Of a DNA stretch of 64,000 nucleotides, positions 25,180 through 36,800 are shown one piece after another. Position 1 is the stretch's first letter; each line of letters starts with the position of its first letter. The translations under genes were made by a program, and so were the position numbers. The notes beneath the pieces are model-generated. The model ran no database searches. It saw nothing but the letters and a program-made list of their open reading frames with translations, and was not told where the DNA came from. The stretch comes from Pleurotus djamor (Eukaryota; Basidiomycota; Agaricomycetes; Agaricales; Pleurotaceae): positions 1 through 64,000 of the forward strand of contig JAPEVF010000050.1 of NCBI GenBank assembly GCA_029747585.1, in the 5' to 3' direction.

Positions 25180-27237
25180 TTAGCTTCGTCTTCCCCGTTC
25201 AGATCCTTTCTTCTTCGTTTCTGGCATCTCTACGGGCCTTTGACACACAGGGCATCTCCCGGAGACATCGGTCAACCACGGATCCAAACAAGTTTTCTAA
25301 ACAGGGTGAGTGGACGGTAGGCAATGATAGAGCTAGAGAGCTTACATGGAAAACATGGCCGCACCCCAAAAGTCGTAAAGGCTGGGCACCGTCGCCAGCG
25401 TCCGTCAGTTTAAGTTGATCTACCTCAGTAGTGGGTCTCTCGATAGCAATTTCTTGGACCATGGGTGATGGGTCATCGGCTTCAGCATCCGGCGTACTAG
25501 CTTCGGTCGCAGCCCCTGCCTCATCATTGGCAGCTGGATCCTTCGATTTATTACCGTTTATCCTTTTCGGTTCCTCGAAGTCCATCAGACAAATTGCACA
25601 CGCCGCCCTATTTCCCTCCAACTTGACAAATGGATATTCACAATGCTCCCACTGATCTTCCCAAGACTGAGGTTCATCTGAAGACTTCTCTGGTTGGGAA
25701 CCGTTCTTGGGTTGATCTGGTCCTTGGGATGGCTCAGATTTTTTGGATCGGCGGAGAAACCTGAAGCGTCTCTTGGGTGCGGTTGACTTGGACTGTTCCT
25801 TCGGCGGGTAGGTATAAATAGCCTCCGGAATGGTGATANGGGGATTTGGCGTCTTCGGGAGACGGGGGGATGTACATGACGAGAGGGATACGATCAACAA
25901 CGGATCGTGGCAGTTTTCCAATCTCGGGTTTGATCAGGCCGGGGTTTTGCAAGGGATGTCGGCCTAGACACATTAACAATATATTCCAGAAGAGCTGAAA
26001 GGGGGCTAACTGAGTGCACGCAGGGTGACATGGGAGAGAAAAGCTTACGAAGAGGATGGGGGCGATGATGAATACAACAAATCCAATGAGAACGACCTCC
26101 AAAACCATGATGTACATGAGGCATAGGATGCTGAAGACGAGCCACCATAGATGGGGTGATGAGAAACGGCAAGTATTCACGGATGTGTATTCCAAAATGT
26201 GGGCGGTGAGGAACCAACTCAGCGTCACGAGTGAAGAGAGAAGAGATAGTCTTGATGGTATGGATTAGTCAGAGAACGAATCATCAGAGGGCAGAGCGAA
26301 CCGAGTATATAAGAGCGGCCGCGGGGGTGTTATATCTCGTCCATCTGGAGTTTGATGTCTGGATGACCTATTGCTCGGGGTATTGTTCGAGACGGACTGC
26401 CGCCTGGACGCAGTACCGGTGGCGGAGGTTGACGGCGGAGAAGCGCTATCTGTGTTGTTAAGCCCAGCTGGAGTGTTTTCAACGTCATCGGGAGATTGGT
26501 ATCTGGGATGGATGTCAGGACCGTCGACAGAGTTTTACGCAATTGACGTACGAATCCCGATCCCGCACCCATCCCCAATAAGTGAGAATGCAAGCGAGGG
26601 CAACCCTACCTATCCATAAGCAGCACCACGCTCCGAGAGGCCGATTACAAGCGGCCCACTCTGAAATACCTGCGGATGTCGGGCTGTCCGTCGTAGCAGC
26701 GACAGCGAGCAGGGCTACGATTACCACGAACTGCGAGCCGTAGCTTAGGTTAGCCGCTCATATATAGTCACGAAGACAACGCACCTGTGCAAAGCCTAGC
26801 GCTAGATTCCATAGCAAAGACACAAGGAGTCTGCGTTGATGCGAAGCACCGCGCCCGTATCCAAAGAAGGCCAGTATTTTGCTGTACCAAGAGAGATTAT
26901 GAGGTCTTTGGATGCGGACAGTGGTATTGTTTGTCCCTCGGTGGTGTGCCTGGGCTTCCTCCATGTGTTGCATCATCACAGGTGGAGGTGACCATATCCC
27001 TCCCATGCTTGACCCGGCGTTGTGGGAATCATTGAAAGTCGAAGATGGAGAATTGATGAGTTGAGAACGATGGGATATCGGGGAATGAGGGTCCNTCAGA
27101 AATGACGAGGGGATGCTNGGGAATGTCGAACACGGTCGCNGGTGTCGCCTGCCTGTTCTTGGGGGCTGTATATCACCTAGCGATCTCGTTCTGCGTAGGC
27201 CATTGAAGGCCTCGCCGCTCCTGACGTCGGTGGACAT
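25180..27237 (-). CDS. Multi-pass membrane RING-H2 E3 ubiquitin ligase
   Basis: Start MSTDVRSGEAFNGLRRTRSL at 27237. A disordered N-terminus is followed by several membrane helices: LLVSLLWNLALGFAQV; FVVIVALLAVAATTDSP; a cytoplasmic NRPLGAWCCLWIGRVALACI-type segment; WWLVFSILCLMYIMVLEVVL and GFVVFIIAPILF; and LFWNILLMCLG. The C-terminal RING-H2 begins CAICLMDFEEP, has a long Asp/Glu/Ala insert, resumes CGHVFH and, across an intron, KTCLDPWLTDVSGRCPVCQR. It ends RGRRS, stop 25180-25182. The Cys/His ligands are all present, so E2 binding and ligase activity are expected, probably on an endomembrane. N at 25839 breaks the frame; leaving it out gives AKSPITIPEAIYTYP in frame. Confidence 0.82.
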
Positions 27238-27639
27238 GTATTTTCAGAGCGAAGAAACCAGATTGCTGCAAGGCTGACGGTGCTTGGAATAGCAGTATTT
27301 GGCGCTTTGGGGTCAGTTCGGCAGGCAAAGTGGAGGCTGCGCAGTTATGTAAAACGGATTTGAGGCTACTCCGAGACAACAAGCAGCTCGCCGCAATCAA
27401 ACGAATGACGCGACGGAGACAAGGATGGAGAGAGCAGAGAAATTGTCCGTGCGGGGATTCGTGTACTGGCTCGGAATTGGCGCCAAGTTGATGAAAAAGG
27501 GGCAAAGCTAGACCTAGGATACAAACACAGCGTTACTCCTAAAACAATGCTGAAGACGACAACTAGTAATGCATGATGATGATGATGATGATGATGATGA
27601 TATGATAGCAGTATAACAATAAAAGATGCGGTCAGTGAT
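27238..27639. other. Spacer between the RING and NFKBIL1-like genes
   Basis: About 400 bp. Contains the (ATG)n microsatellite noted separately and the RING gene promoter side. No supported ORF. Confidence 0.5.
27572..27602. repeat. (ATG)n trinucleotide microsatellite
   Basis: About ten uninterrupted ATG/GAT units just downstream of the NFKBIL1-like stop codon (27640), in its 3' UTR. Likely length-polymorphic. Confidence 0.85.
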
Positions 27640-29693
27640 TCATCGGCCAGTGACATCCTGCCAGATGGGCGTCAAGGCCTGTGCAACGGTGTTGGCTGCA
27701 ACCTCGAGGCAGTTGCGTTCTGTCTCGTCGGCTATGCTCTTCAACAAGCCCCGAGACCGCCATCGATCAGGATGAAATCGTTTATGGCATTTTTCGACGA
27801 ATGACTTGTAATCCAAGGGTTTCATGTGCACCCTGATGGCACGGAAGAACTTTTCCACTGTGGACCAGTCGATGTCTTCTGCGGAGAAGGACTGAGGGGG
27901 ACTGAGCACTGGCCATGGAATATCGTCGAAGCACAAGGGATTCTCCGAGGAGTACTTTGTGGTGTCAAAGTATTCGCTGAGTGTCCGGCATCGTTCCAGG
28001 GCTCGCTGTGTTGTCCAAGGCCCGGCAGAATAACGCTGATTGCGCTTCCGTCGTTCTGCCTCCTTCCGCGCTGCCTCTTCGCGCTTCATGGCCTCTTCAC
28101 GAGCTCTGGCTTCTGCTTCTCGTCGGGCTCTGGCTCGACGTTCTTCTTCCATGCGTTCCTGCTCTGCACGTCGAGCTTCCGCCTTGGCACGAGCTTCCGC
28201 TTCCTCAGTCTGCTCGCGAACCTTGCGCAAGTGAGCGGCTTGCTCCCACAGAGGTCGGTCAGACTCTAGCTGGGCTAACTTCCTACGAGACTCTTCTATC
28301 ATGGACAGTCGTACAGCTTCCACATCATCATCGTCGTCGTCTTCGAGTGGTTGTTCCGGCTGTTGTGATGCTCCATTACCGTTTTCGTGATGATGTGAAG
28401 AGCCTAGATATATTATACGAATGAGTTGTCAGTTCGGGAGAGGCGGGAGTCTGCGTACCAGCGGCAAACTGCTGACTGGCATCCGCCATGAGCTCCTCCA
28501 GGAAGGCCATTTCCTTGGCTTGACGGCGTGCTTCACGTTCGCTATCACGTCGTTCCTTCTTGGATTTCTCTCTTTCTTGCCGTTTCAAGTCTAACGCGCG
28601 TTTGGCTGAGGCAGGTGAGAGGGTCCTAGCTCGTTTAGAGTGGACTCCTGAAGTGTATCGTGGACCAGGCTCGTCTTCATCCGAGGACTCGACGTATTCT
28701 GGCTCATTGCGTGGGTTGCGAAGCGGGTTAAACAGTGAGCTGACTAGTGGTACTTGAGGGAGGGCGGTATATAATGATTGTCACGGAACTGACCTTTTCT
28801 CTTCGCGTTAGGATCGACTGGTGTCGATGAGGACTTGTCATTTGAGGCATTTGGGGGATGGTGGGTAGATGGGGCGTCGTCTTGTGCCGTAGAGAGCTTT
28901 TCTGCACGGCGGCCATTCAATTCCTTCCGCGCTCTTCGCTGCTCCTCGAGAGCTTGTCGTAGCCTCTGACCACGAGCAGCTTTCGCACCTATTGATGCTG
29001 AACGCGACCGACGAGGTGGCTCATCGACAGACATCTGAGCTTCCGATTCCTCGTCGGAAGAGTTGGCATCAACTACATAAGTCCTCTTGGTTGGTCGCTC
29101 CAAGGGAGGGGAAGGACCACGTTTTCCAGGTGGCTTTTCTGGGGTTGGAGGCAGGTGCGTTTCTGGTGCGTGCTTCCTGCGAGATATCACTGGTACATCT
29201 GGATCCAGTCGCACGCAGCAGTCATAATCAGGATCTAGCTTATAGATGTCCCATTGGTCCTGCGAACAGTCGTACAACAGGCTGAAGCGCAAGTCAAGAC
29301 GCGAGCCACGCTGAAAAGGCTTAGCAATGCTCACCCACAAATATCTACAGTCCGTGGCCACGTCCCTTCATCCGTCACTCCCTCCTCTAAGCGCGCCTTA
29401 GGCACAAATCGCCAACGATTCTGTCCATTGGGCATGAAGTCGATTACGACGCGTTTTGGTCGATACGGATCACTGTTTAGCGATATTTTCTGTACATCTT
29501 GAAGATCGAGCTTGGCTGAAGCGGCATGGGGGTCGAATGACGCGAATGTGAGTGTCCCTTTAGGTCCCCGAAGTAAACGAGCAGGCTGAGTTGGGTCCAG
29601 TAAACCAGGAACTGGACCAGAGAGTTTCCGCAGAGTAGATGCCGTTGGGTGTTGCATTACATAGAAGACGCGGGCTAAGATGATTTGTGCCAC
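27640..29693 (-). CDS. NFKBIL1-like protein with a C-terminal J-like domain
   Basis: Multi-exon. Exon 1 begins MAQIILARVFYVMQHPTAS (29693; an in-frame second Met follows at residue 13) and includes VVIDFMPNGQNRWRFVPKA. Exon 2 has LLYDCSQDQWDIYKLDPDYD and a long disordered basic part. Exons 3-4 carry Arg/Glu-rich coiled coil (RARARREAEARAREEAMKRE), an Asp run (DDDDDD), then PWPVLSPPQSFSAEDIDWST and the ending with YKSFVEKCHKRFHPDRWRSR and NTVAQALTPIWQ. The last part resembles the conserved C-terminus of NF-kappa-B-inhibitor-like 1 proteins, a J-like fold with HPD in RFHPD. NFKBIL1 family members are linked to mRNA processing; a role here is inferred only weakly. Stop 27640-27642. Confidence 0.65.
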
Positions 29694-29995
29694 TGAAAAA
29701 GCCCAGAGCCAGTGCTTGGTTACGACTTGAAAGTTTTGGAGCCAGACAACAAGCCACCTTGTGACATTGCACCGCGTGTGTGCACGTGAGGTGACGTACC
29801 CCTATCGATTTAAAATATTTTAGTCAGCATGGACGAACAATGCGCGTCTTCGCCCAAGCGTTATCCTACGCGTCCATCCAGAATCGAACATGCAGACGTA
29901 ATTTGACTCGTTTTCCTGTTGATGCGCCCACGAAACATCCACATCCAACCTATGGCAGTGCACGTGTATCGCCGCTGAAGTCAGAGCACGTCACT

Positions 29996-30002
29996 TGACT
30001 CA
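29996..30002 (+). promoter_or_regulatory. Gcn4/AP-1-type site upstream of the GTPase gene
   Basis: A perfect TGACTCA lies 58 bp before the GTPBP1-like ATG (30060), inside the divergent promoter shared with the NFKBIL1-like gene. Two CACGTG boxes (near 29783 and 29961) lie in the same interval. The motif match is seen; binding is inferred. Confidence 0.35.
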
Positions 30003-30059
30003 TCGGGCTTGTTAAATACTACGACCAAATGCCCCAGTGAGGCTCAATTCAACCACAGG

Positions 30060-32723
30060 ATGACCACACTGCGAACTTTCCAGGCCGAAATCGACGAGAT
30101 TCACACCAGGGAGGTTGCCAAACAGCGAAAGCAGGGAGCGGGCCAACTAGAGAAAGATGGCAAGAACGCTAGCCCCCAGGCCAAACCGAAGCACAACGAT
30201 GCCTCCAAGGAGAATAAACCATCTGCGGTGAAGGGAAAGGGAAAGGGCGTCGAGAAGGATCAGGCGCAAACACCCTCGAAGGGTACTGATGGAGGTGATA
30301 ACTCGCGAGATGTTGTAGACGATGAACTTGACGATGAGGTCGAGTCCATACAGGTTCGTGGTCCGATTTGCTGTTCTGCCTGTCTAAACACGATCCGGCA
30401 GACTCTTTTGATATCTAAATCGCCCCCTGACCGCGATAAAGCTAGGGACCGCGTAGCAGCTTTAATCACGCAGCACCATGGCGAATACATCTTTCGAATA
30501 GGGGCACGGCCAGTCCATGCTAAACTCTTCACTGGTGATTTATCGGTAGACTCGGATGGCTGGGTAGGCACAAGCAGGACCGATGAGGAGGTGGATTATC
30601 TGATAGAGGCAGTTGCCTCTGTTGTGGAAGAAGTGGGCGGCAAGGTTCGTTTCTTACGTATTAGACTCCTGCTACGGACTTTGAGAAGCTTCTTCAGTGC
30701 TCGACGTTATACCGATCGTCTGGACGAACAGCACATCTGCTACGCCTGCCTCCGCCCAGTGTCTCTCTCACCCCCGAGGTTCGTTGTGCTGTTGTAGGCA
30801 ATGTCGACAGTGGCAAGTCTACTACGCTAGGCGTTCTCACTCGAGGTAAAGTGGCTGTCATATTCTCTCACATAACGGTTCCTGAACTATTTGAAGGCGC
30901 TTTGGATGATGGAAGGGGTCGAGCTCGCGTCGGTCTTTTTCGCCATAAACACGAGATCGAGACTGGGCGAACTTCCAGTGTCGGGATGGAGGTGTGCTAT
31001 TCAACGTTTTACCACATGAGTGCTGACCTTGACGCAACCATACCATCAAAGATACTAGGGTTCGACACGTCCGGGGTACCTATATTACCCAACACTGCCC
31101 AACTGAACGATCTCGACACGATACGTCGCGAGAAGATGGGTTGGGAGGAAATTTCCATCCAGGCAGCGAAGATAGTCTCCTTCATCGATCTGGCTGGTCA
31201 CGAGCGATATCTTAAGACAACATTATATGGACTGACATCTGGTGCACCGTCTTGCGTTATCCTTATAGTTGGAGCCAATGCCGGTTTGATTGGGATGTCA
31301 AAAGAGCATCTGGCCATCGCTCTCGCTCTCGGCGTTCCCGTTGTCGTCTGCATAACAAAGGTGTGCTAAGAATTGTGTTTCTCTTCATTACTCCAGCTCA
31401 ACGGCAATCCAGATCGATATGACCCCTGCAAATGTTCTTGCCGAGACTCGCAAACAGGTTGTCAAGATATTAAAGAGCCCTGGGTGTAGGAAGACCCCCG
31501 TCTTTGTCAATTCAGCGGAAGTCGCCGCCGAGGCAGCCCAATGCTTCGGAAAGGAAAGGTGTGTTCGTATAGTCGCCATCCAAATGTGTGGCAATCTGAG
31601 AGCACCTCCCTTAGGTTATGCCCAATATTTGAGCTTTCTAACGTCACAGGAGAAGGCTTGGACTATGTAAGTACTTTGATTCTACACTTGCGCTTATTCT
31701 CATGTCTTGAGCAAGCTCCGTGGATTCTTGAATCTACTTCCTTCCAGCGAGGCAGATGAAGATAAATTTGCCATCGACCAACCCTTCGAGGTATCATTGA
31801 CNCTTACCTTCTCACATTCAATCATCTTGCTCACTGCATTCTAGTTTTCAATAACCGAAATTTGGTCTGTACCTTACGTTGGAACTGTCGTGAATGGCAT
31901 CGTCAATGCCGGTAGCGTCAAGACAGGTGATGCAGTAATGTTCGGACCTGATGCGAACGGCAACTACCAAACAACGATAATCAGGAGCATGCAGAGGAAG
32001 AGGTAAGTTTATCGACTGCGTCTAGTTTTGAATCCGAGTTAATGGTGGTGGAATATCTTCCAGGGCGAACGTAACCTCTGCGGACGCTGGTCAATGTGTT
32101 TCTCTGGCGCTCAAGCGAACACGGCGAGCAGATATACGGAAAGGAATGGTCCTTGTACACAAGACCGAAACTCCTCCGCGTCGTATGTATTCGTCCTGAT
32201 GATTGTGCAGTCTCATTTACCAATATCTTCGCAGCGATACGGCAATTCGAAGGCCAAGTCCTGATTCTATAGTCAGTTTTTTGTCTATACATCCCAACAC
32301 CATCTCACTCAGCTTCCTTAGCCACAATACCACGCTCCAGACAAATTACCAGGTTCGTGTCACTTGACAAGAAACATTCGTCGACCTGATACTCATCAAT
32401 CACATTATTAGGCTATGTTGCATTGCGGGGTAAGTATTATTCCTGATGCGGTTCTGGATGCGACCTCAACATTCTTTTGGCCTACTCTAGGCAATCCGAC
32501 AGACTGTCCGTATAGTAGGGATGGATCACCCTAAAGGTGTTCTGCGCACTGGGGACCGCGCGACCGTGCGTTTCGAGTTTATCTCGCATCCCGAGTTCAT
32601 TAAGGAAGGCATGAAGCTCTTGTTCCGTGAGGGCAAGACCAAAGTCAGTGTTCAATTTCATAAACTCCGTGNGTCACTTACATCCTGGAAAAGGGCCTTG
32701 GCGTCATCACGAAACTGCTTTGA
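30060..32723 (+). CDS. GTPBP1/GTPBP2-like translational GTPase
   Basis: Start [21 protein letters not shown] charged N-terminal part (Lys/Asp-rich, [11 protein letters not shown]) precedes the GTPase domain: G1 [20 protein letters not shown] (about 30785-30845), G3 [19 protein letters not shown]4 as CITK joined to the next exon's MTP, then [15 protein letters not shown] and [15 protein letters not shown]-Tu-like beta-barrel domains follow: [82 protein letters not shown] and, after a last intron, GLGVITKLL, stop 32721-32723. GTPBP1-type proteins help rescue stalled ribosomes and affect mRNA turnover. Ten or so exons, many very short. Confidence 0.88.
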
Positions 32724-32828
32724 GACATGTATCCAATTTTATTCGCTTTATGTATAATATTTCACAATCTTCTCCTGGACATCATTACATATGGCAAGCC
32801 TTTANTAGTACAACCACTGGAGCCACGG

Positions 32829-33536
32829 TCAGAGTACATTGCCCAATATATTCTTTACTTTGGAAACTATTTGATTGTCCTCTCCTCCGAGCACAAAGTC
32901 CTCCCTTCCTTCCAGCACCAGTCCAGTCAGCTCAAACAACGGTGGCGGGAGATGTGTGATGCTATCATCCCCTACGGGGTTCTTCAACTCCGTCGTCATC
33001 GATTTGGAGAATCCTTGAATACTAGTTTCCTTCAACTTGGCTTCGTCATTGTAGCCACTTTCCTTGACCAGCAGCCTGTCAATCGGCTGCGACGTGGTGG
33101 GTCTCTTAAGGACCCAAGTGTTTCTGAATCTCCCAGTGTCGGGAAGTTCGTTGACTTGACGGGCCAACGTAAGCATTCCATCCAAGTCGTCCGCAGTCAC
33201 TTCAACCACTCGGCCCATCGCATCTATTGCGATCCCCTCCTTCGCACCATCGCCTTTCTGAAATAGTGCAAGCGTGAAACCCTCTGGTTCAACAGGAGTG
33301 TTGCGAAGGACCGCAAGCAAGAGGGCTGATCTCTTGGGTNCATAGGAAGCCGGATCTGGATGCTGAGTCGTCCGTGCATGCCAGCCAGCATACTTCGAAG
33401 ACCATTCTGTGTTGGACATCTTGAGACCCTGGTCGTAACCGATGACTTGTTCAACAACTTGTCGTGAATGTCCAAGGATGAGGATTGTGAAGATAAAAGA
33501 GGCTATGAGAGCGACACGAGAGAAGGAAGGAATCAT
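32829..33536 (-). CDS. Small single-pass membrane or secreted protein, unknown
   Basis: A single open exon, about 235 residues. I choose MIPSFSRVALIASFIFTILI (33536) because it opens directly with a signal/anchor helix; the frame is open to 33659. The rest is soluble: VVEQVIGYDQGLKMSNTEWS, FTLALFQKGDGAKEG, IDAMGRVVEVTADDLDGMLT, SGYNDEAKLKE, GREDFVLGGEDNQIVSKVKN, stop 32829-32831. I do not recognise the family. It converges with the GTPase gene (stops 106 bp apart). One N (33340) falls in a codon. Confidence 0.6.
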   Translation of the reverse strand: MIPSFSRVALIASFIFTILILGHSRQVVEQVIGYDQGLKMSNTEWSSKYAGWHARTTQHPDPASYXPKRSALLLAVLRNTPVEPEGFTLALFQKGDGAKEGIAIDAMGRVVEVTADDLDGMLTLARQVNELPDTGRFRNTWVLKRPTTSQPIDRLLVKESGYNDEAKLKETSIQGFSKSMTTELKNPVGDDSITHLPPPLFELTGLVLEGREDFVLGGEDNQIVSKVKNILGNVL

Positions 33537-33880
33537 CGCAGTCCTGCACCACGTAGCTGTGTCATATATGGGTTCTAGGTGGTGATGACCATGTGCATTG
33601 ATGGAGAGGCGAAGAGCCAGATACCCATTCAGTTGGACTCTGCTAAGCGCAGATCGCACGACGTCCGGAATTTAGGGTAGCTCCTATGAAGAGCCCCTGT
33701 GCCAAGTTCTTCCTGGGTCGTCGCGACTNGNNNGNACTGGCTTGTATAGACAGACTGAGGTACGAACAGAGGATTTCTACGTACATTGAGCTATGCTCAA
33801 GCATTTCAACAGGATCCGGGTATAGTGAGCAANAGATTGTATCAAGATATCGTGAGGACCGACGAGACAACCATCAAAAG
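33537..33880. other. Spacer between the small membrane protein gene and Dicer
   Basis: About 340 bp with several Ns (33729-33735, 33833). It should contain the small membrane gene's promoter and the Dicer 3' UTR. Nothing else seen. Confidence 0.5.
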
Positions 33881-36800
33881 TTACTTCTTGAATTTNTTGC
33901 GCTTCAAGTCTTCGTATTTGAGACCAACATCTCTCAGGCCCAGCGATTTGATAAGTCCTTCGGCTGCCATGAAACGAACCTCGTCGGCACTTGCATGGCC
34001 ACGATCTGCTGCTGACATACAGATAGCGGAGTCCTGCTCGTCGATCACGACCGTGCACTTCACCTGACCTTTCTCTTTATCGATACGATAGTCCACCTTT
34101 TTACCGGCCTTGGATGCCCATAAAGACACTCTTGATACTGGATGCAAAACATCCACCCCGTCCCTCACCACCCTTTCCAAAATATCCTGATGCCCCAACG
34201 TTCGGAGTATCTGGCGCACAACATCAAGATTCCCCTCGGAATCGAGGAACGCTGCGCCAATGATGCTTTCAATAATATCACTGAAAAACTTCGGTGCTTG
34301 AAGCCGCAGGAGCGCAGCCCAAGGGAAGATCGATCCGCTGGCTAGAGAAGTTTCTAGCTCATCCTTGATCTTATGATACCGAGCAAAAGTCTGGGATTGA
34401 TCATCCAGGATGCGAGGACTAGAATGTTGCATGCATTGCCATAGGTATATTGGATGCGCTTGATGTTCGAGTACGACCTTGCCCTGGCCACGGGTTTGAG
34501 GCATCTCAACTTCTATACTGGTGTGAGTGCGGAGGCAGATGAATGCCAAAGTATGAGCGTTGACGAGAGCTGAGCGCCTGAGATGCATATGTCCGGGGCT
34601 GTATGTCTTTCCTGGTGCGTGATAGAGATAATCGGTAACGATCATGTCAAGCACAGAGTCACCGAGGAATTCCATTCGCTCGTAAGATACCGTTATATTG
34701 TTTTCCTGATGGCTGGCGTGACTTAAAGCTTCGACGAGCAGGAATTTGCGCCGGAAAGTATATCCAATCATCTTCTCGACGCTGGAAAGTTGTGTGGGCA
34801 TGTCTTCTCGATCTGGCTCAACTCGAGAGAGCATCGCCGAAAAACAGACGGGGAAAGGTTGAAGGGCCAGTCCGATGTCAAATAGACGAATGCACTCCAG
34901 CCCAAGATCAAACCCGCCGTGTTCATATGCAGCTCCGATCAACGATTCCACGACATCAGCTAGGACTATTAGAAGGAATCAGTACGTGGCTATGGGGACA
35001 CGACGATTGAACGTACCTTTGGTGGACAATTCATGACTTTCTACGTTACCCTTTCCTCTTCGTCTTTTCTTCCCACCTTTTGACTTGAGAGGGCTGGATG
35101 GCTGCGAAGCTGAGTCAACTTGCATGGGAGCGACGGCGGCCTTGATGACCTTCACAGTGCGCTGCACAGAAAAGTAATCGGGTGCCCATTTCTTGCCTAG
35201 CATCCTGTTCCTGATGATCCAAGAGTACAATTGCTTCTTAACCGCGCACTTAGCAAGACGAACATTGGACACACTATGATCCTTCTTCTTTGTCAGATAA
35301 CCCTCATGCCACAGAGGATAACTATTAAGAAGTTGGATCGCCGCAGTAAACTTCAAAACAGTATCGCCAAGGGTTTCCAGTCGCTGGTAATTGTATCGTT
35401 CTTGCGAGACGGGGGCGGTGATCGCGACTGCTAGAAGGTCGGCGGGGATCGTTTGCAAAGGCGACAAATTGAAGAGGATATCTCGCAGTGATTGCACAGT
35501 AATTGACATCGCCGCAGCACGTACTACGGATGGCATGAGAGTCGAAAAATCAACTTCGGCCTGGGAAACGAGGGCAATACTGGACTTCCATGGATCGAGG
35601 ATGGTCTCCTTTGCTTTCGCCACGACAGGGGGTAATGGCAGTAGAAAATTCGTCCGTGGCGGTAGGCTTCGCACAATGAGCAGAGGGTATTCCACAGGGC
35701 CGGGTTCATACGTCTTCGCATATCGCAGCATGTATTGGACTTCTTCTTCTTCAGTCATTTGATCAGACTTCCAACCGACAAATTGGCACGGTTTGTCGAA
35801 CGCTTGTCCCATTCGAACCAAACTAATATCTTCGGGGTACCCGAAGCGATCACCGAAAAGCCGTGCATTGGCAAACAAAGCCACTTTAGCAAGTTCCACA
35901 CCATGCATCTCTTGTAGGACCCAATCTCTGCGACTGTCCCAGACATCGCCCCCAGCGCCGATAGGCAGGAAAAGGTACCGGAAATCAAGGTTATCCCATT
36001 CCATACGAGCGCCATGAATACACCAGAACATTCGTCTAGTAAACGATCGAGCCTTTTCGATTCTGTCTGCGCTGGGTGTTTCTTCCGTAGGTATGAGTCG
36101 GACTCGTACCGGCTTACTCCCTGGTTGATACAGTGTCGGGCCTTCAGTACCATCCCACACCGGGAGACGTCGTCGCGTGAATAAGGTAAGGGGAGGAAGG
36201 TCCTCAATTTCGAGTTTAGATACTCGCCACTCCATGTCCTTACTAAGAACACTCGTACCTTGCCAGTCCGGTACCCAAGGATCCATTTGGAGGGAGACAC
36301 TGGCCATACCAGCTCGTTTCTCAACATCTTTGAGCATCGATTTGACCTCATCCGCGAGTTGGGTTTCAGCGACAGATGTGATTGGTAGCAAATGATCATT
36401 GAGCATTCCAGCTTCATACAAGGCTTTGTAAGCTTTGAAGGCCACATGGCGCTGGGCAGATACTTTGCGGTTGTATATCTTTGGAACTCGGAAGACGCGC
36501 AGTTCGGGAGCAAGTATTTTGGGTAGGATGACGGTGGCACCAAAAGGTCCGGTAGGCGGTTTAATCTCTGTCTTGGTTTCGAATGCGTGCCATCCTTCAG
36601 GCATGTCGGGAGGATCAACTTCATACAGTGGTTGATGACTGGCATGGGAAGTGGTTGGAATGACTGCGCAAAAGTGTTCTAGGTGGCCGACTGCCGAGAG
36701 GAGAGTGAGAACGGCCCTAGAAATGGAGAGATCAGTCATACCGAGACATCGAACAAGACAGTGCATGATACTGACCCTGTAGATTCAACTCTCAAACATA

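Noticed and set aside
27572..27602. Possible CRISPR-like array at the trinucleotide run
   Set aside because: It is a simple microsatellite with no spacers, in a eukaryotic genome.
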